The translations under genes and the position numbers were made by a program. A stretch of 64,000 nucleotides of DNA from BJGV01 sp964196335 (GTDB taxonomy: Bacteria > Pseudomonadota > Gammaproteobacteria > Burkholderiales > Nitrosomonadaceae): the NCBI GenBank assembly GCA_965238155.1, contig OZ250175.1:1054001-1118000 (forward strand). The letters run 5' to 3'. Position 1 is the stretch's first letter. Every line of letters begins with the position of its first letter. The notes under the pieces are model-generated. The model was not told where the DNA came from. It was given only the letters and a program-made list of their open reading frames with translations, and ran no database searches. Shown piece after piece: positions 14,342 through 21,481 of the stretch.

Positions 14342-15106
14342 ATGAAATTAAAAACGATCGAAATAGAAAACAAAACTTACGCTGAAATCAGTAACGGAAA
14401 ACCTGTCTATGTTGAAGACAATGGAAAAGAGGTGGCTTTTGATGCGCCTCATGCTGCTGAGACGATCTCAAGACTGAACGGAGAGGCAAAAGGGCACCGG
14501 GAAGCGAAAGAAGCGGCAGAGAAGACTTTAAAAACCTTTGAACGTATTACAGACCCGGTCTCTGCCATCAAAGCACTGGAAACAGTTAAAAACCTGGACG
14601 ACAAAAAACTAGTGGATGCCGGTGAAGTGGAAAAAGTCAAAGCGGAAGCCATCAAGGCGGTGGAAGAAAAATACAAGCCGGTGGTTACTGAAAATGATCA
14701 GCTTAAAGCAGCACTCAACAAAGAGATGATCGGCGGTTCATTTTCCCGGTCAAAATTTATTGACGAAAAAATTGCTGTTCCGGCTGACATGATTGAGGCG
14801 CAGTTCGGCAACAATTTTTCAATTAAAGATAACAAGATTGTTGCTAAAGATGCAAGCGGCAATCCGGTGTACTCGAAAGAACGTCCGGGTGAAATTGCTT
14901 CCTTTGACGAAGCACTGGAGACGCTGATTGAGCAATATCCTCACAAAGATCACATTCTGAAAGGCCGGCAGCAATCCGGGTCAGGGTCAACAGGAACCGG
15001 TCAGAACGGAGCGGGCAATAAAAATATCTCCCGTGCTGACTTTGACAAATTACCTCCTGTACAACAATCAATCAGAATGTCAGAAGGATTTACTCTGACT
15101 GATTAA
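14342..15106 (+). CDS. Head scaffolding protein (DUF6651-like); contains the protospacer
   Basis: A charged helical protein: beta-rich first 35 residues (MKLKTIEIENKTYAE), then coiled-coil segments (HREAKEAAEKTLKTFERI, DAGEVEKVKAEAIKAVEEK), an ENDQLKAALNKEM helix and a Gly/Ser-rich end. Size and position, between portal and coat, are those of phage scaffolding proteins that direct procapsid assembly and then leave. The bases coding ENDQLKAAL (14689-14718) are identical to spacer 2 of the CRISPR array at 42.5 kb. An unusually good Gln/Ser/Gly linker near residue 215 separates the C-terminal coat-binding helix. Confidence 0.78.
   Translation: MKLKTIEIENKTYAEISNGKPVYVEDNGKEVAFDAPHAAETISRLNGEAKGHREAKEAAEKTLKTFERITDPVSAIKALETVKNLDDKKLVDAGEVEKVKAEAIKAVEEKYKPVVTENDQLKAALNKEMIGGSFSRSKFIDEKIAVPADMIEAQFGNNFSIKDNKIVAKDASGNPVYSKERPGEIASFDEALETLIEQYPHKDHILKGRQQSGSGSTGTGQNGAGNKNISRADFDKLPPVQQSIRMSEGFTLTD
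14689..14718 (+). other. Protospacer matched by CRISPR spacer 2
   Basis: All 30 bases, from TGAAAATGATCA to AGCACTCAA, equal 42518-42547 with no mismatch. The left flank is GGTGGTTAC and the right flank CAAAGAGATG. If the array is read on the minus strand, the 3' flank of the protospacer is GTAACCACC; if on the plus strand it is CAAAGAGATG. Either could hold a PAM. Confidence 0.9.
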
Positions 15107-15232
15107 GTCAGAAGATAAGTTTATATTTTTATCATTGCTGTCACGTGGATGCGTAGCGGCGCATGAGTCGGATGACTTACTGTTGCGGGCTGTTGTCCGT
15201 CTTATATACAATATTTTACAAGGATTTTAATC

Positions 15233-16366
15233 ATGGCTAATACTTTAACAAACCTGATTCCGCATCTTTATACCGCGCTCAATATGGTCTCGCGTGAACT
15301 GGTCGGATTTATTCCGGCGGTAACACGGGACGGGGCGGTTGCCCGCGCAGCGGTCGGGCAGAGCGTCCGTGTGCCGGTTGCACCGCAGGCTAATGTCTCG
15401 GACATTTCCCCGGCGATGACGGCGCCGGAACCGACTGATCAGGTGATCGGAACTACTGAAATTAAAATTACCAAAAGCCGTGCGGCTGAATTCGGTTATG
15501 TCGGCGAAGAAATTCTCGGGCTGAATACCGGACCCGGAGTCACGAGCGTGCAGACGCAGCAAATCGCCGAAGGTATTCGTGCGCTGACCAATGAAATTGA
15601 GTCAGATCTGGCTGCTGAAGCATACAAAAATGCCAGCCGTGCGTATGGCACTGCCGGTACAACTCCGTTTGCGACTAATCTGAAAGACAGCGCACAGGTG
15701 CGTAAAATTCTGGATGATAACGGAGCACCTCCCGGGGATCGCTCACTGATTATTTCAACAACCGCCGGTGCCGGTCTGCGTACCCTTACTCAGCTCACAA
15801 AAGCAAATGAGGCTGCTGACAACACCATGCTGCGACAAGGAACATTACTGGATCTGCACGGATTTATGATCGGTGAATCCGGTAAGGCGGTTTCCCACAG
15901 CAAGGGTAGCGCCACTGGTTTTCTGTCCAATGCAGCTCATAATATCGGCGACACGGAAATCAGCGTTGATAGCGGAACCGGAGCAATCAGCAAAGGAGAT
16001 ATTATTACCTTTGCTGGTGATGCCACCAAATATGTGGTGGCAGAAGATTTTACCGGAGGCTCCGGACATATTGCAGCACCGGGACTGCGCAAGGAACTTG
16101 CTGATAATGTTGCGATTACGGTCGGGGATTCTTACGAAGCCAATGTCGCATTTTCCCGCTCGGCTCTTCAGCTTGCCAGTCGTGCTCCGGCATTACCGGA
16201 TGGCGGAGATATGGCGATGGATCGTCACATGGTGTCTGATATGAGATCCGGCATGGTGTTTGAGATGTCAAGCTATGCAGGCTATCGGAAAGTGCGCTAT
16301 GAAATCGCAGCAGCCTGGGGCGTTAAAAATATCAAACCGGAACATACGGCACTGTTGCTGGGCTAA
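15233..16366 (+). CDS. Major capsid protein, P22 coat-like
   Basis: The 377-residue protein has the pattern of P22-type coat proteins: MANTLTNLIPHLYTALNMVS at the start, VPVAPQANVSDI, ITKSRAAEFGYVGEE and, in the centre, a beta-rich insertion (about residues 225-290: HNIGDTEISVDSG, GDIITFAGDATKYVV) like the I-domain of P22 gp5. The end, YEIAAAWGVKNIKPEHTAL, is conserved in the family. It should form the icosahedral shell with an HK97 fold. It lies 126 bases after the scaffold gene; that gap shows a hairpin (CACGTGGATGCG/CGGCGCATGAGTC area) but no gene. Confidence 0.87.
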   Translation: MANTLTNLIPHLYTALNMVSRELVGFIPAVTRDGAVARAAVGQSVRVPVAPQANVSDISPAMTAPEPTDQVIGTTEIKITKSRAAEFGYVGEEILGLNTGPGVTSVQTQQIAEGIRALTNEIESDLAAEAYKNASRAYGTAGTTPFATNLKDSAQVRKILDDNGAPPGDRSLIISTTAGAGLRTLTQLTKANEAADNTMLRQGTLLDLHGFMIGESGKAVSHSKGSATGFLSNAAHNIGDTEISVDSGTGAISKGDIITFAGDATKYVVAEDFTGGSGHIAAPGLRKELADNVAITVGDSYEANVAFSRSALQLASRAPALPDGGDMAMDRHMVSDMRSGMVFEMSSYAGYRKVRYEIAAAWGVKNIKPEHTALLLG

Positions 16367-16420
16367 ACAAAGTGAGGGCGCACTCATTTACGCCCTCACT
16401 ATTCGATAAAGGAATAAAAA

Positions 16421-16678
16421 ATGGCTGATTTTGATTTGGCGACTGTGAAAATCAAGCATCCGGACGGATATGCCGTCATCAACAAAAGTGATTTTGATGC
16501 AGACAGACATGAACTGTATGGCAACGAAGAAGCAGGTGGGGCGATCACCCGCGGAAGTCTTTCAAAGATGCGAAAAGACGACATGGCAGAGTTGCTGGAA
16601 ACTTATGGTGCCGATACAACAGGCACAGCTGCTGAGCTTCGTGAGCGGCTTGAATCTCTGTTGTTTAGTGATTCATAA
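16421..16678 (+). CDS. Head-associated protein with HeH/LEM-like end
   Basis: The 85-residue product ends in a helix-extension-helix type segment: RKDDMAELLETYGADTTGT followed by AAELRERLESLLF, similar to SAP/HeH domains found in small phage head proteins. The N-terminal part (ATVKIKHPDGYAVINKSDF) is beta-rich. The location between the coat protein and the connector genes suggests a decoration or head-completion role; the exact function is unknown. A good AAAGGAATAAAAA site precedes the ATG. Confidence 0.6.
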   Translation: MADFDLATVKIKHPDGYAVINKSDFDADRHELYGNEEAGGAITRGSLSKMRKDDMAELLETYGADTTGTAAELRERLESLLFSDS

Positions 16679-16680
16679 CG

Positions 16681-17202
16681 ATGATTATCGAAGACGGAAC
16701 GGGTAAATGGGATGCGAATGCCTTTGCCTCATTGGCTTATGTAGATGCTTATCATGCGTCCCGCGGGAATACGACATGGGGTGGCGATGATCAGTTGCGG
16801 GAAGAAGCCATTATCAGATCTTCTTTTTTTCTGAGCAATAGTTTTCACTGGAAAGGTTATAAAAAAAGAGGGCGGTTACAATCTCTTGAATGGCCCCGGT
16901 TTTATGTTTATGACGAGGAAGGACTGACCGTTGACAGTGATACAGTGCCGGTGGAAATACAACAGGCAGTCGCAGAGGTAGCCCTTCGTGAGCTGACAAT
17001 TCCGAACAGTATGACGCCGGATTATACGCCTGCGGATCGCATTAAAATGGAAAAGATCGGACCGCTGACAACGGAATATGATCTCAGCCGGACAGACGCG
17101 GAGAGCGTCCGGCCTGTTCTGTTGATCGTGCGTGATCTGGTCGGGGCATTGCTGGATACCGGTAGTGGGTCACGGTTGGCAGGAGCTTCTTCGCGGGCAT
17201 GA
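16681..17202 (+). CDS. Head-tail connector, DnaT-like domain protein
   Basis: The 173-residue product has the pattern of the DnaT-like/connector proteins of many siphophages: YVDAYHASRGNTTWGG, REEAIIRSSFFLSNSFHWKG near the N-terminus, LEWPRFYVYDEEG and the helix VEIQQAVAEVALRELT. Despite the database name, these act as head-completion adaptors. The stop overlaps the next start by 4 bases. Confidence 0.7.
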   Translation: MIIEDGTGKWDANAFASLAYVDAYHASRGNTTWGGDDQLREEAIIRSSFFLSNSFHWKGYKKRGRLQSLEWPRFYVYDEEGLTVDSDTVPVEIQQAVAEVALRELTIPNSMTPDYTPADRIKMEKIGPLTTEYDLSRTDAESVRPVLLIVRDLVGALLDTGSGSRLAGASSRA

Positions 17203-17612
17203 TGATGACCCATAAATATCATAAACAGGAATCGGATGCGCAGCGAAAAATCAAAGAAGCGGGCTTCCCGGTAACATTAGTACAAGCCGGTGTGCGTACC
17301 GGCGGGCCGGATTACAGCCCGACCTTCAGTGATGATGTACGTACCACATTGTATGTGCTGGACGTGTCGGACGATCAGAAGTTCCGGCGCGACTCTGCTA
17401 CGGCGAATTTTGAAAATATTTTGATGGTTTCAACCGAAAATGTAACGGCGGATAACAAGCCAGCAGTTGGTGATGGCGTGGTGATAGCACCTACGGATGA
17501 TTTTCCTAAGTTGTCCAGGCAGTCGTTTCAGATTATGGAAGTGGAAGCATTGGCACCGGCCGGAGTACCGATTTTTTACACGTTAATGCTCAGTGGAAAG
17601 AGTAATGCCTAA
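17199..17612 (+). CDS. Head-closure-like protein, family unassigned
   Basis: A 137-residue beta-rich product: PVTLVQAGVRTGGPDYSP, TTLYVLDVSDDQ, FENILMVSTENV and a hydrophobic end GVPIFYTLMLSG. Position (after the DnaT-like connector and before the MuF-like gene) and length fit the head-closure or tail-adaptor class. The reading frame ends with an 8-base overlap on the MuF-like gene. Name by position only. Confidence 0.6.
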   Translation: MMMTHKYHKQESDAQRKIKEAGFPVTLVQAGVRTGGPDYSPTFSDDVRTTLYVLDVSDDQKFRRDSATANFENILMVSTENVTADNKPAVGDGVVIAPTDDFPKLSRQSFQIMEVEALAPAGVPIFYTLMLSGKSNA

Positions 17613-18624
17613 GGATACGAGACGTGCTTTTGTACAGCTGGAGAAGAAATTAGAACCTGCGGTACGAAAAGCTTTCCGTCAATCGGTATCCGACATGGTC
17701 GATAGTGTGTCGCTGCGGGAAATAGAAGCAGCGATTCAACAAGGGGATGTGCAAAGAGTCATGCAGGCGTTAAACCTGAAGCCTGAATTTTTAGCTCCGT
17801 TAGATCGTGCGATTACGCAGGTTTTTCAGGAGGGTGCAGAGTATCAACTCAGCACCATTTCATCCCGTCAGAGAGATGTGGAGGGAACATTAGTCCGGGT
17901 GCGTTTTAACGGACGTCATCCACGTGCTGATGCGTTGATACGGGAACAGTCCGGGCGGTTGATTACAGAAATAATTGACGATCAGCGAACGTTAATTCGT
18001 AGTGCGCTGGAACGGAGCTTCACAGAGGGCTCAGGCCGCCGTCAGACGGTGCTTGAGCTGGCGGGCAGGGTCAATGCAGCAGGCAGGCGTGTTGGTGGTC
18101 TTGTAGGGCTTATCAGCCGTCAGGCAGATTATGTGGCAAGCATGAAAACAGAATTAAAAAATACAGACAGTAATTATTTCACCAGACAATTACGCGACAA
18201 AAGATTTGACTCAAAAGTCAGGGCTGCTATTAAAAGTGGCAAGCCATTGCCGGCCACTGATATTGACAAAATTACCGGTCGCTATTCCGGCAGATTATTA
18301 AAAGCGAGAGCGGATACCATTGCCCGCACAGAAACACATGCTGCCTTGAATCGTGGCAAATCAGAGGCTGTCGATCAACTCATTGACAGCGGCAAAGTAA
18401 CCAGTGAGATGACGACCAAGATCTGGGATGCGACACCATCCGGGCGCACCCGTGATACGCACTCTTATCTGAACGGACAGGTACGCAAAAAAGAAGAATA
18501 CTTTGACTCATCCTCCGGCGCACGATTGATGTATCCGCATGACAGTAATGCGCCGGGGGCGGAGACGATTAACTGTCGCTGCTCGGTGCGTTATCGCATC
18601 GACTGGATGCAGCAGGCAGTGTAA
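17605..18624 (+). CDS. Mu F-like minor head protein
   Basis: The C-terminal domain is the SPP1 gp7/Mu gpF type: LKARADTIARTETHAALNRG, KIWDATPSGRTRDTHSYLNG and NCRCSVRYRIDW, including the conserved cysteines and H. The N-terminal 200 residues are helical. Such proteins are ejected with the DNA or link portal and head. I start at the ATG at 17605 with GGAAAGAG upstream; the GTG at 17593 has no site. A SPP1/Mu-type minor head protein placed after the connectors, not next to the portal, is a slight reordering. Confidence 0.8.
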   Translation: MPKDTRRAFVQLEKKLEPAVRKAFRQSVSDMVDSVSLREIEAAIQQGDVQRVMQALNLKPEFLAPLDRAITQVFQEGAEYQLSTISSRQRDVEGTLVRVRFNGRHPRADALIREQSGRLITEIIDDQRTLIRSALERSFTEGSGRRQTVLELAGRVNAAGRRVGGLVGLISRQADYVASMKTELKNTDSNYFTRQLRDKRFDSKVRAAIKSGKPLPATDIDKITGRYSGRLLKARADTIARTETHAALNRGKSEAVDQLIDSGKVTSEMTTKIWDATPSGRTRDTHSYLNGQVRKKEEYFDSSSGARLMYPHDSNAPGAETINCRCSVRYRIDWMQQAV

Positions 18625-18642
18625 TAAAAGGAAATTACAGAT

Positions 18643-18876
18643 ATGAAACTATCAGTTACGCCTTTTGCTGAGAAGTTTGCCAGAGCCGGTAAATATAATT
18701 TTGTGATAAGAAAATCAAAGAAAAACAATAAATATTATTTTTCAGTGGTCGCCGGTAACAATAAAATCGTCTGTCAGGGACAAGGTTATCGTACGAAATA
18801 CGGAGCTGAAAAAACGATTAAAAGATTAAAGAAATATTTATTTTTTGCCGGAACGAAGGATATTACCAATGGCTGA
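18643..18876 (+). CDS. YegP-like (DUF1508) protein
   Basis: KKNNKYYFSVVAGNNKIVCQ, then GYRTKYGAEKTIKRLKKY match the DUF1508/YegP repeat, a small beta-alpha module. A single repeat is present (bacterial chromosomal members have two). It is basic and has a good ribosome site (AAAGGAAATTACAGAT). It sits inside the head-tail operon but has no known virion role; it may be a moron. Confidence 0.65.
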   Translation: MKLSVTPFAEKFARAGKYNFVIRKSKKNNKYYFSVVAGNNKIVCQGQGYRTKYGAEKTIKRLKKYLFFAGTKDITNG

Positions 18877-18898
18877 CCGGGCTTGATGAAACGGGTAT

Positions 18899-19147
18899 CT
18901 ACAGCAGCTTCACCAGAGCGGCGACCACGACAATACCGGTAACCAGCATTCCACCGAGGCGGATGGTGAGGTCGCGTTTCAGAATTTCAATATCGTGCCG
19001 GAGAAGTTCAATATCATGCTTCGTGGCAACGAAGTCCACAAGGGTATCAGCCAACGCTTCAGCCGCACCGACCGCCTGCTCATGCGTAAAGCCCGCACTT
19101 TCTAACTTGCGGGATAATTTCAGCGTATCAAAAGTTACTGTGCTCAT
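18899..19147 (-). CDS. DUF1640-like coiled-coil membrane protein, reversed in the head operon
   Basis: The 82-residue product has a first half of helices (FDTLKLSRKLESAGFTHEQA, VGAAEALADTLVDF), a short coiled coil (KHDIELLRHDIEILKRDL) and one C-terminal membrane segment (GGMLVTGIVVVAALVKLL). This is the DUF1640/CCDC90-like plan, often found beside phage genes. It is the only gene on the minus strand between the late regulator and HigA. It has its own promoter (19154-19182) that would start transcription at or near the ATG, giving a leaderless message. It is probably a moron. Confidence 0.7.
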   Translation of the reverse strand: MSTVTFDTLKLSRKLESAGFTHEQAVGAAEALADTLVDFVATKHDIELLRHDIEILKRDLTIRLGGMLVTGIVVVAALVKLL

Positions 19148-19153
19148 GCCCGC

Positions 19154-19182
19154 ATTATAAACATGGGTTCATTAAATAACAA
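19154..19182 (-). promoter_or_regulatory. Promoter of the reversed coiled-coil gene
   Basis: On the minus strand TTGTTA (19182-19177) and TATAAT (19159-19154) are separated by exactly 17 bases. The predicted transcript start, 7 bases after the -10, falls on the A of the ATG at 19147, so there is no room for a ribosome site. Confidence 0.6.
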
Positions 19183-19196
19183 CCGGAGCAACTGAC

Positions 19197-19613
19197 ATGG
19201 CCAGTTTCGCCGCACAGATGAAGGGATGGACGGACAAAGCCAGGCGAAATGTTGATCTGGTAATCAAAGATTCCGCTCAGGATGTATTCGAGCTCATGAC
19301 GCGCCGTCAACCCGGTGTAAAGGAAACCGGTGGCAGTTATCAGGAAGGCTTAGTCCCGGTCGATATGGGGGAACTGATCAATAGTGTGGAAGTGTCAGTT
19401 GCGGGCGTTCCGGTGGCGGCGGGCGAAAATATTGATTACGCCTCTGCTCTGATCACAGCCCCTGCGGGAGCATCAGTCGAAGCGGTGTTTACCGCTCCTC
19501 ATGCGCGTGCGATGGAATACGGCACGAAGCATACAGCAGGACGGTTTTTTGTACGGAACGCGGTACAGAACTGGGATCAGATTGTAGCAGCGAATGCAGC
19601 ACGTTATCGATAG
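19197..19613 (+). CDS. HK97 gp10-like tail completion protein
   Basis: The 138-residue product has the features of gp10-family head-tail joining proteins: basic N-terminal helix (GWTDKARRNVDLVIKDSAQ), VPVDMGELINSVEV, the conserved TAPHARAMEYGTKHTAGRFF and an end helix. Position between MuF and tail terminator fits. Its 3' end overlaps the next frame by 20 bases. Confidence 0.68.
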   Translation: MASFAAQMKGWTDKARRNVDLVIKDSAQDVFELMTRRQPGVKETGGSYQEGLVPVDMGELINSVEVSVAGVPVAAGENIDYASALITAPAGASVEAVFTAPHARAMEYGTKHTAGRFFVRNAVQNWDQIVAANAARYR

Positions 19614-20100
19614 AAGAGATGTTTATGCGGTCGCCGATGTTTATGCGGTCGCCGATGTTTATGCAATCTTAAACCTGTTAAGGAGGATTACGCCGGTGGA
19701 TGTGGAAGAAGATTTGTTCAGATATTTACAAAACGAAGGTGAGATTATGTTCACCGGCTCCGATACTCCGGTGCCGGTACTCTGGCTTAATCAACAGGAA
19801 AAGAAACCCGGATTACCACGGATTGAAGTAGATCGCACGCCGGATGTTAACCGCCAGTTGGGTTTGTCTGCCAGTGCGATTGTAAAATCGTCTTTAGTGT
19901 TAACAGTAGTCACCAAAGCCGGTAGTTTTATAAATTCGAGAAACAAAATAATTCAGGCAATTTATCAGAAGTTTCCACCGCACCGGGAAATCGGCGGTGC
20001 GATTGTTACACGGTTACCGGAAGTCCGTCCGGGTTATTTTGATGGCGAAGAATTCAGGACGCCTGTATTCATCGAATACACGGCAATTATTCAAAACTAA
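19594..20100 (+). CDS. Tail terminator-like protein with duplicated start
   Basis: The 168-residue product is like phage tail terminators: DVYAILNLLRRI, PVPVLWLNQQEKKPGLPR and the closing TPVFIEYTAIIQN. The N-terminus holds three copies of DVYAVA from an 18-base tandem repeat (19617-19670), so the start region has expanded; the family usually begins close to the last DVYAIL copy. The best start is the ATG at 19594, inside the preceding gene, but its site is weak. Confidence 0.65.
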   Translation: MQHVIDRRDVYAVADVYAVADVYAILNLLRRITPVDVEEDLFRYLQNEGEIMFTGSDTPVPVLWLNQQEKKPGLPRIEVDRTPDVNRQLGLSASAIVKSSLVLTVVTKAGSFINSRNKIIQAIYQKFPPHREIGGAIVTRLPEVRPGYFDGEEFRTPVFIEYTAIIQN

Positions 20101-20123
20101 AATTTTACTAAGGAGAACATATC

Positions 20124-20561
20124 ATGGCATTACAACAATCAGTCGGCATTGCACTGGCTGTATCCACCACATTACCTGCCGCCGATACCGAGGAAGCTTA
20201 TAACAGCATTACTTTTACACCGGTAGGTGAACTGAGCGAGGTGCCGGATTTAACCGGCGAATATGACATCGCTTCCTTCGATAATTTAACCACCGGACAG
20301 GAAACCAAGTTTGCCGATATCAATCGTGCCGGAGACGGTGAAATAAAACTGGGTTTTAATTTAGACGATGCAGGACAGACAATTCTGGAAACTGCTGCGG
20401 CGGACGGAGATTCTTTGTCGCTGGAATTTACGTTAAAAGATGACACTAAATATTACCGTAAAGCAATTATTAAATCTTTCAAACCAGCGGATGTGTCCAC
20501 CGGTAATGTGCTGATGGCATCAGTTATGGTCGCATTTTTCGGCGTTTCGGTGAAAGTATAA
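20124..20561 (+). CDS. Major tail tube protein
   Basis: A 145-residue beta-rich protein with MALQQSVGIALAVSTTLPAA, ITFTPVGELSEVPDL and the hallmark FDNLTTGQETKFADI, then SLEFTLKDDTKYYRKA near the end. These are typical of lambda gpV-like tube proteins. It should form the hexameric tail tube, with the next two genes as its assembly chaperones. A ribosome site AAGGAG precedes the ATG. Confidence 0.8.
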   Translation: MALQQSVGIALAVSTTLPAADTEEAYNSITFTPVGELSEVPDLTGEYDIASFDNLTTGQETKFADINRAGDGEIKLGFNLDDAGQTILETAAADGDSLSLEFTLKDDTKYYRKAIIKSFKPADVSTGNVLMASVMVAFFGVSVKV

Positions 20562-20585
20562 ATTTAATTAAAAGGAATAATTGCA

Positions 20586-21050
20586 ATGGATTTTAAACAT
20601 ATACGACCGGGATCAGGAGAGGCAAAAGGTGCTGCTCTTCATCTGACGATGATAGACAGTGATGAGCTGCTCTACGAAGGTGGCAAGCCGATTGAAATTG
20701 ATATATTGGGGTTAGAGTCTGCACCGGGGAAGAGGGTCATCGCACAGATGGCGAAAGATACTAATCATCGCAAAAAAATGAAGCTGGACAAGATGGGCGT
20801 GGATGAAATTATTCAAATTGTCGATCAGTCGAAAGAGGATAAAGCTGAGCTCTATTCAAAGCTGACCACCGGCTGGAGAAATATCACATATTTAACTGAT
20901 GACGAGCCTGATGATGCAGACGGTAAAGTGCTCAAATTCACAGCTGAGAATGCGAAGATGCTCTACTTCACGCGCCCGTGGATCATGGAAAAGATTGATG
21001 CGTTTTTAGGAGACCGGGCTAATTTTTTGGGCAGGAAGAGACCAGCTTAA
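20586..21050 (+). CDS. Tail assembly chaperone (gpG-like)
   Basis: The 154-residue product precedes the tape measure, as lambda gpG does. It contains KGAALHLTMIDSDELLYEGG, LDKMGVDEIIQIVDQ and KMLYFTRPWIMEKIDAFLG, all typical of the G-type chaperones that coat the tape measure. Near its end the bases TTTTTTG (21023-21029) form a -1 slippery heptamer in the correct phase, so part of the ribosomes would continue into the next frame to make a longer gpGT-like form. The zero-frame ends GRKRPA. Confidence 0.72.
   Translation: MDFKHIRPGSGEAKGAALHLTMIDSDELLYEGGKPIEIDILGLESAPGKRVIAQMAKDTNHRKKMKLDKMGVDEIIQIVDQSKEDKAELYSKLTTGWRNITYLTDDEPDDADGKVLKFTAENAKMLYFTRPWIMEKIDAFLGDRANFLGRKRPA
21023..21029 (+). 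promoter_or_regulatory. -1 ribosomal frameshift site (TTTTTTG)
   Basis: In zero frame the bases read AAT TTT TTG, so T-TTT-TTG satisfies X-XXY-YYZ. Slipping by -1 leads from NFLG to GQEETSLNLWARQHAW and then the frame of the next open region without a stop. This is the known strategy for gpG/gpGT pairs in lambda-like phages. I did not see an obvious stimulatory structure downstream. Confidence 0.7.
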
Positions 21051-21481
21051 ATCTATGGGCGAGGCAGCATGCGTGGTTGTCTACAGCGGACAAAAAAGAT
21101 GGTGCTGTGCGTTTGTCGCAGATGGAAGATGCTGACGATCTTTTGCCGCCGTTGTCCGTTCACATGGAGTTGTTAGCCGGGTACCTGGTTCAGCTGGGTT
21201 TTGTGTCCGGAAACGGCATGGGCACTTTTAAAATATCCTGGCAGGAATTACAGGCGTGGACTGAACTCACGCAGTCTCTGATAACGTCATGGGAGTCCGG
21301 TACTCTTTTAAATGCTTCGCAGGCGTACGCTGGTGCAATTAGTGATTATTCGGATAAATCAACCGATGCTCCTTTTGTTAGTGAAGATATTCTGAGGTCG
21401 CAAAAAGTTGCGGAAGAAAAATCATACGAAAAAATGAAAATGAAAATGGATAAAAATTTCGGAATCAAAAACGATGGCTGA
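21029..21481 (+). CDS. gpT-like extension of the tail chaperone (frameshift product)
   Basis: This open frame has no own start with a ribosome site (the first start-like codon is a TTG at 21077). It is reached by the -1 shift at 21029, giving a fusion of about 298 residues. It contains DLLPPLSVHMELLAGYLVQL and a charged end (SYEKMKMKMDKNFG). The T part of gpGT binds the major tail protein in lambda. The stop overlaps the tape measure start by 8 bases. Confidence 0.65.
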   Translation, partial: GQEETSLNLWARQHAWLSTADKKDGAVRLSQMEDADDLLPPLSVHMELLAGYLVQLGFVSGNGMGTFKISWQELQAWTELTQSLITSWESGTLLNASQAYAGAISDYSDKSTDAPFVSEDILRSQKVAEEKSYEKMKMKMDKNFGIKNDG

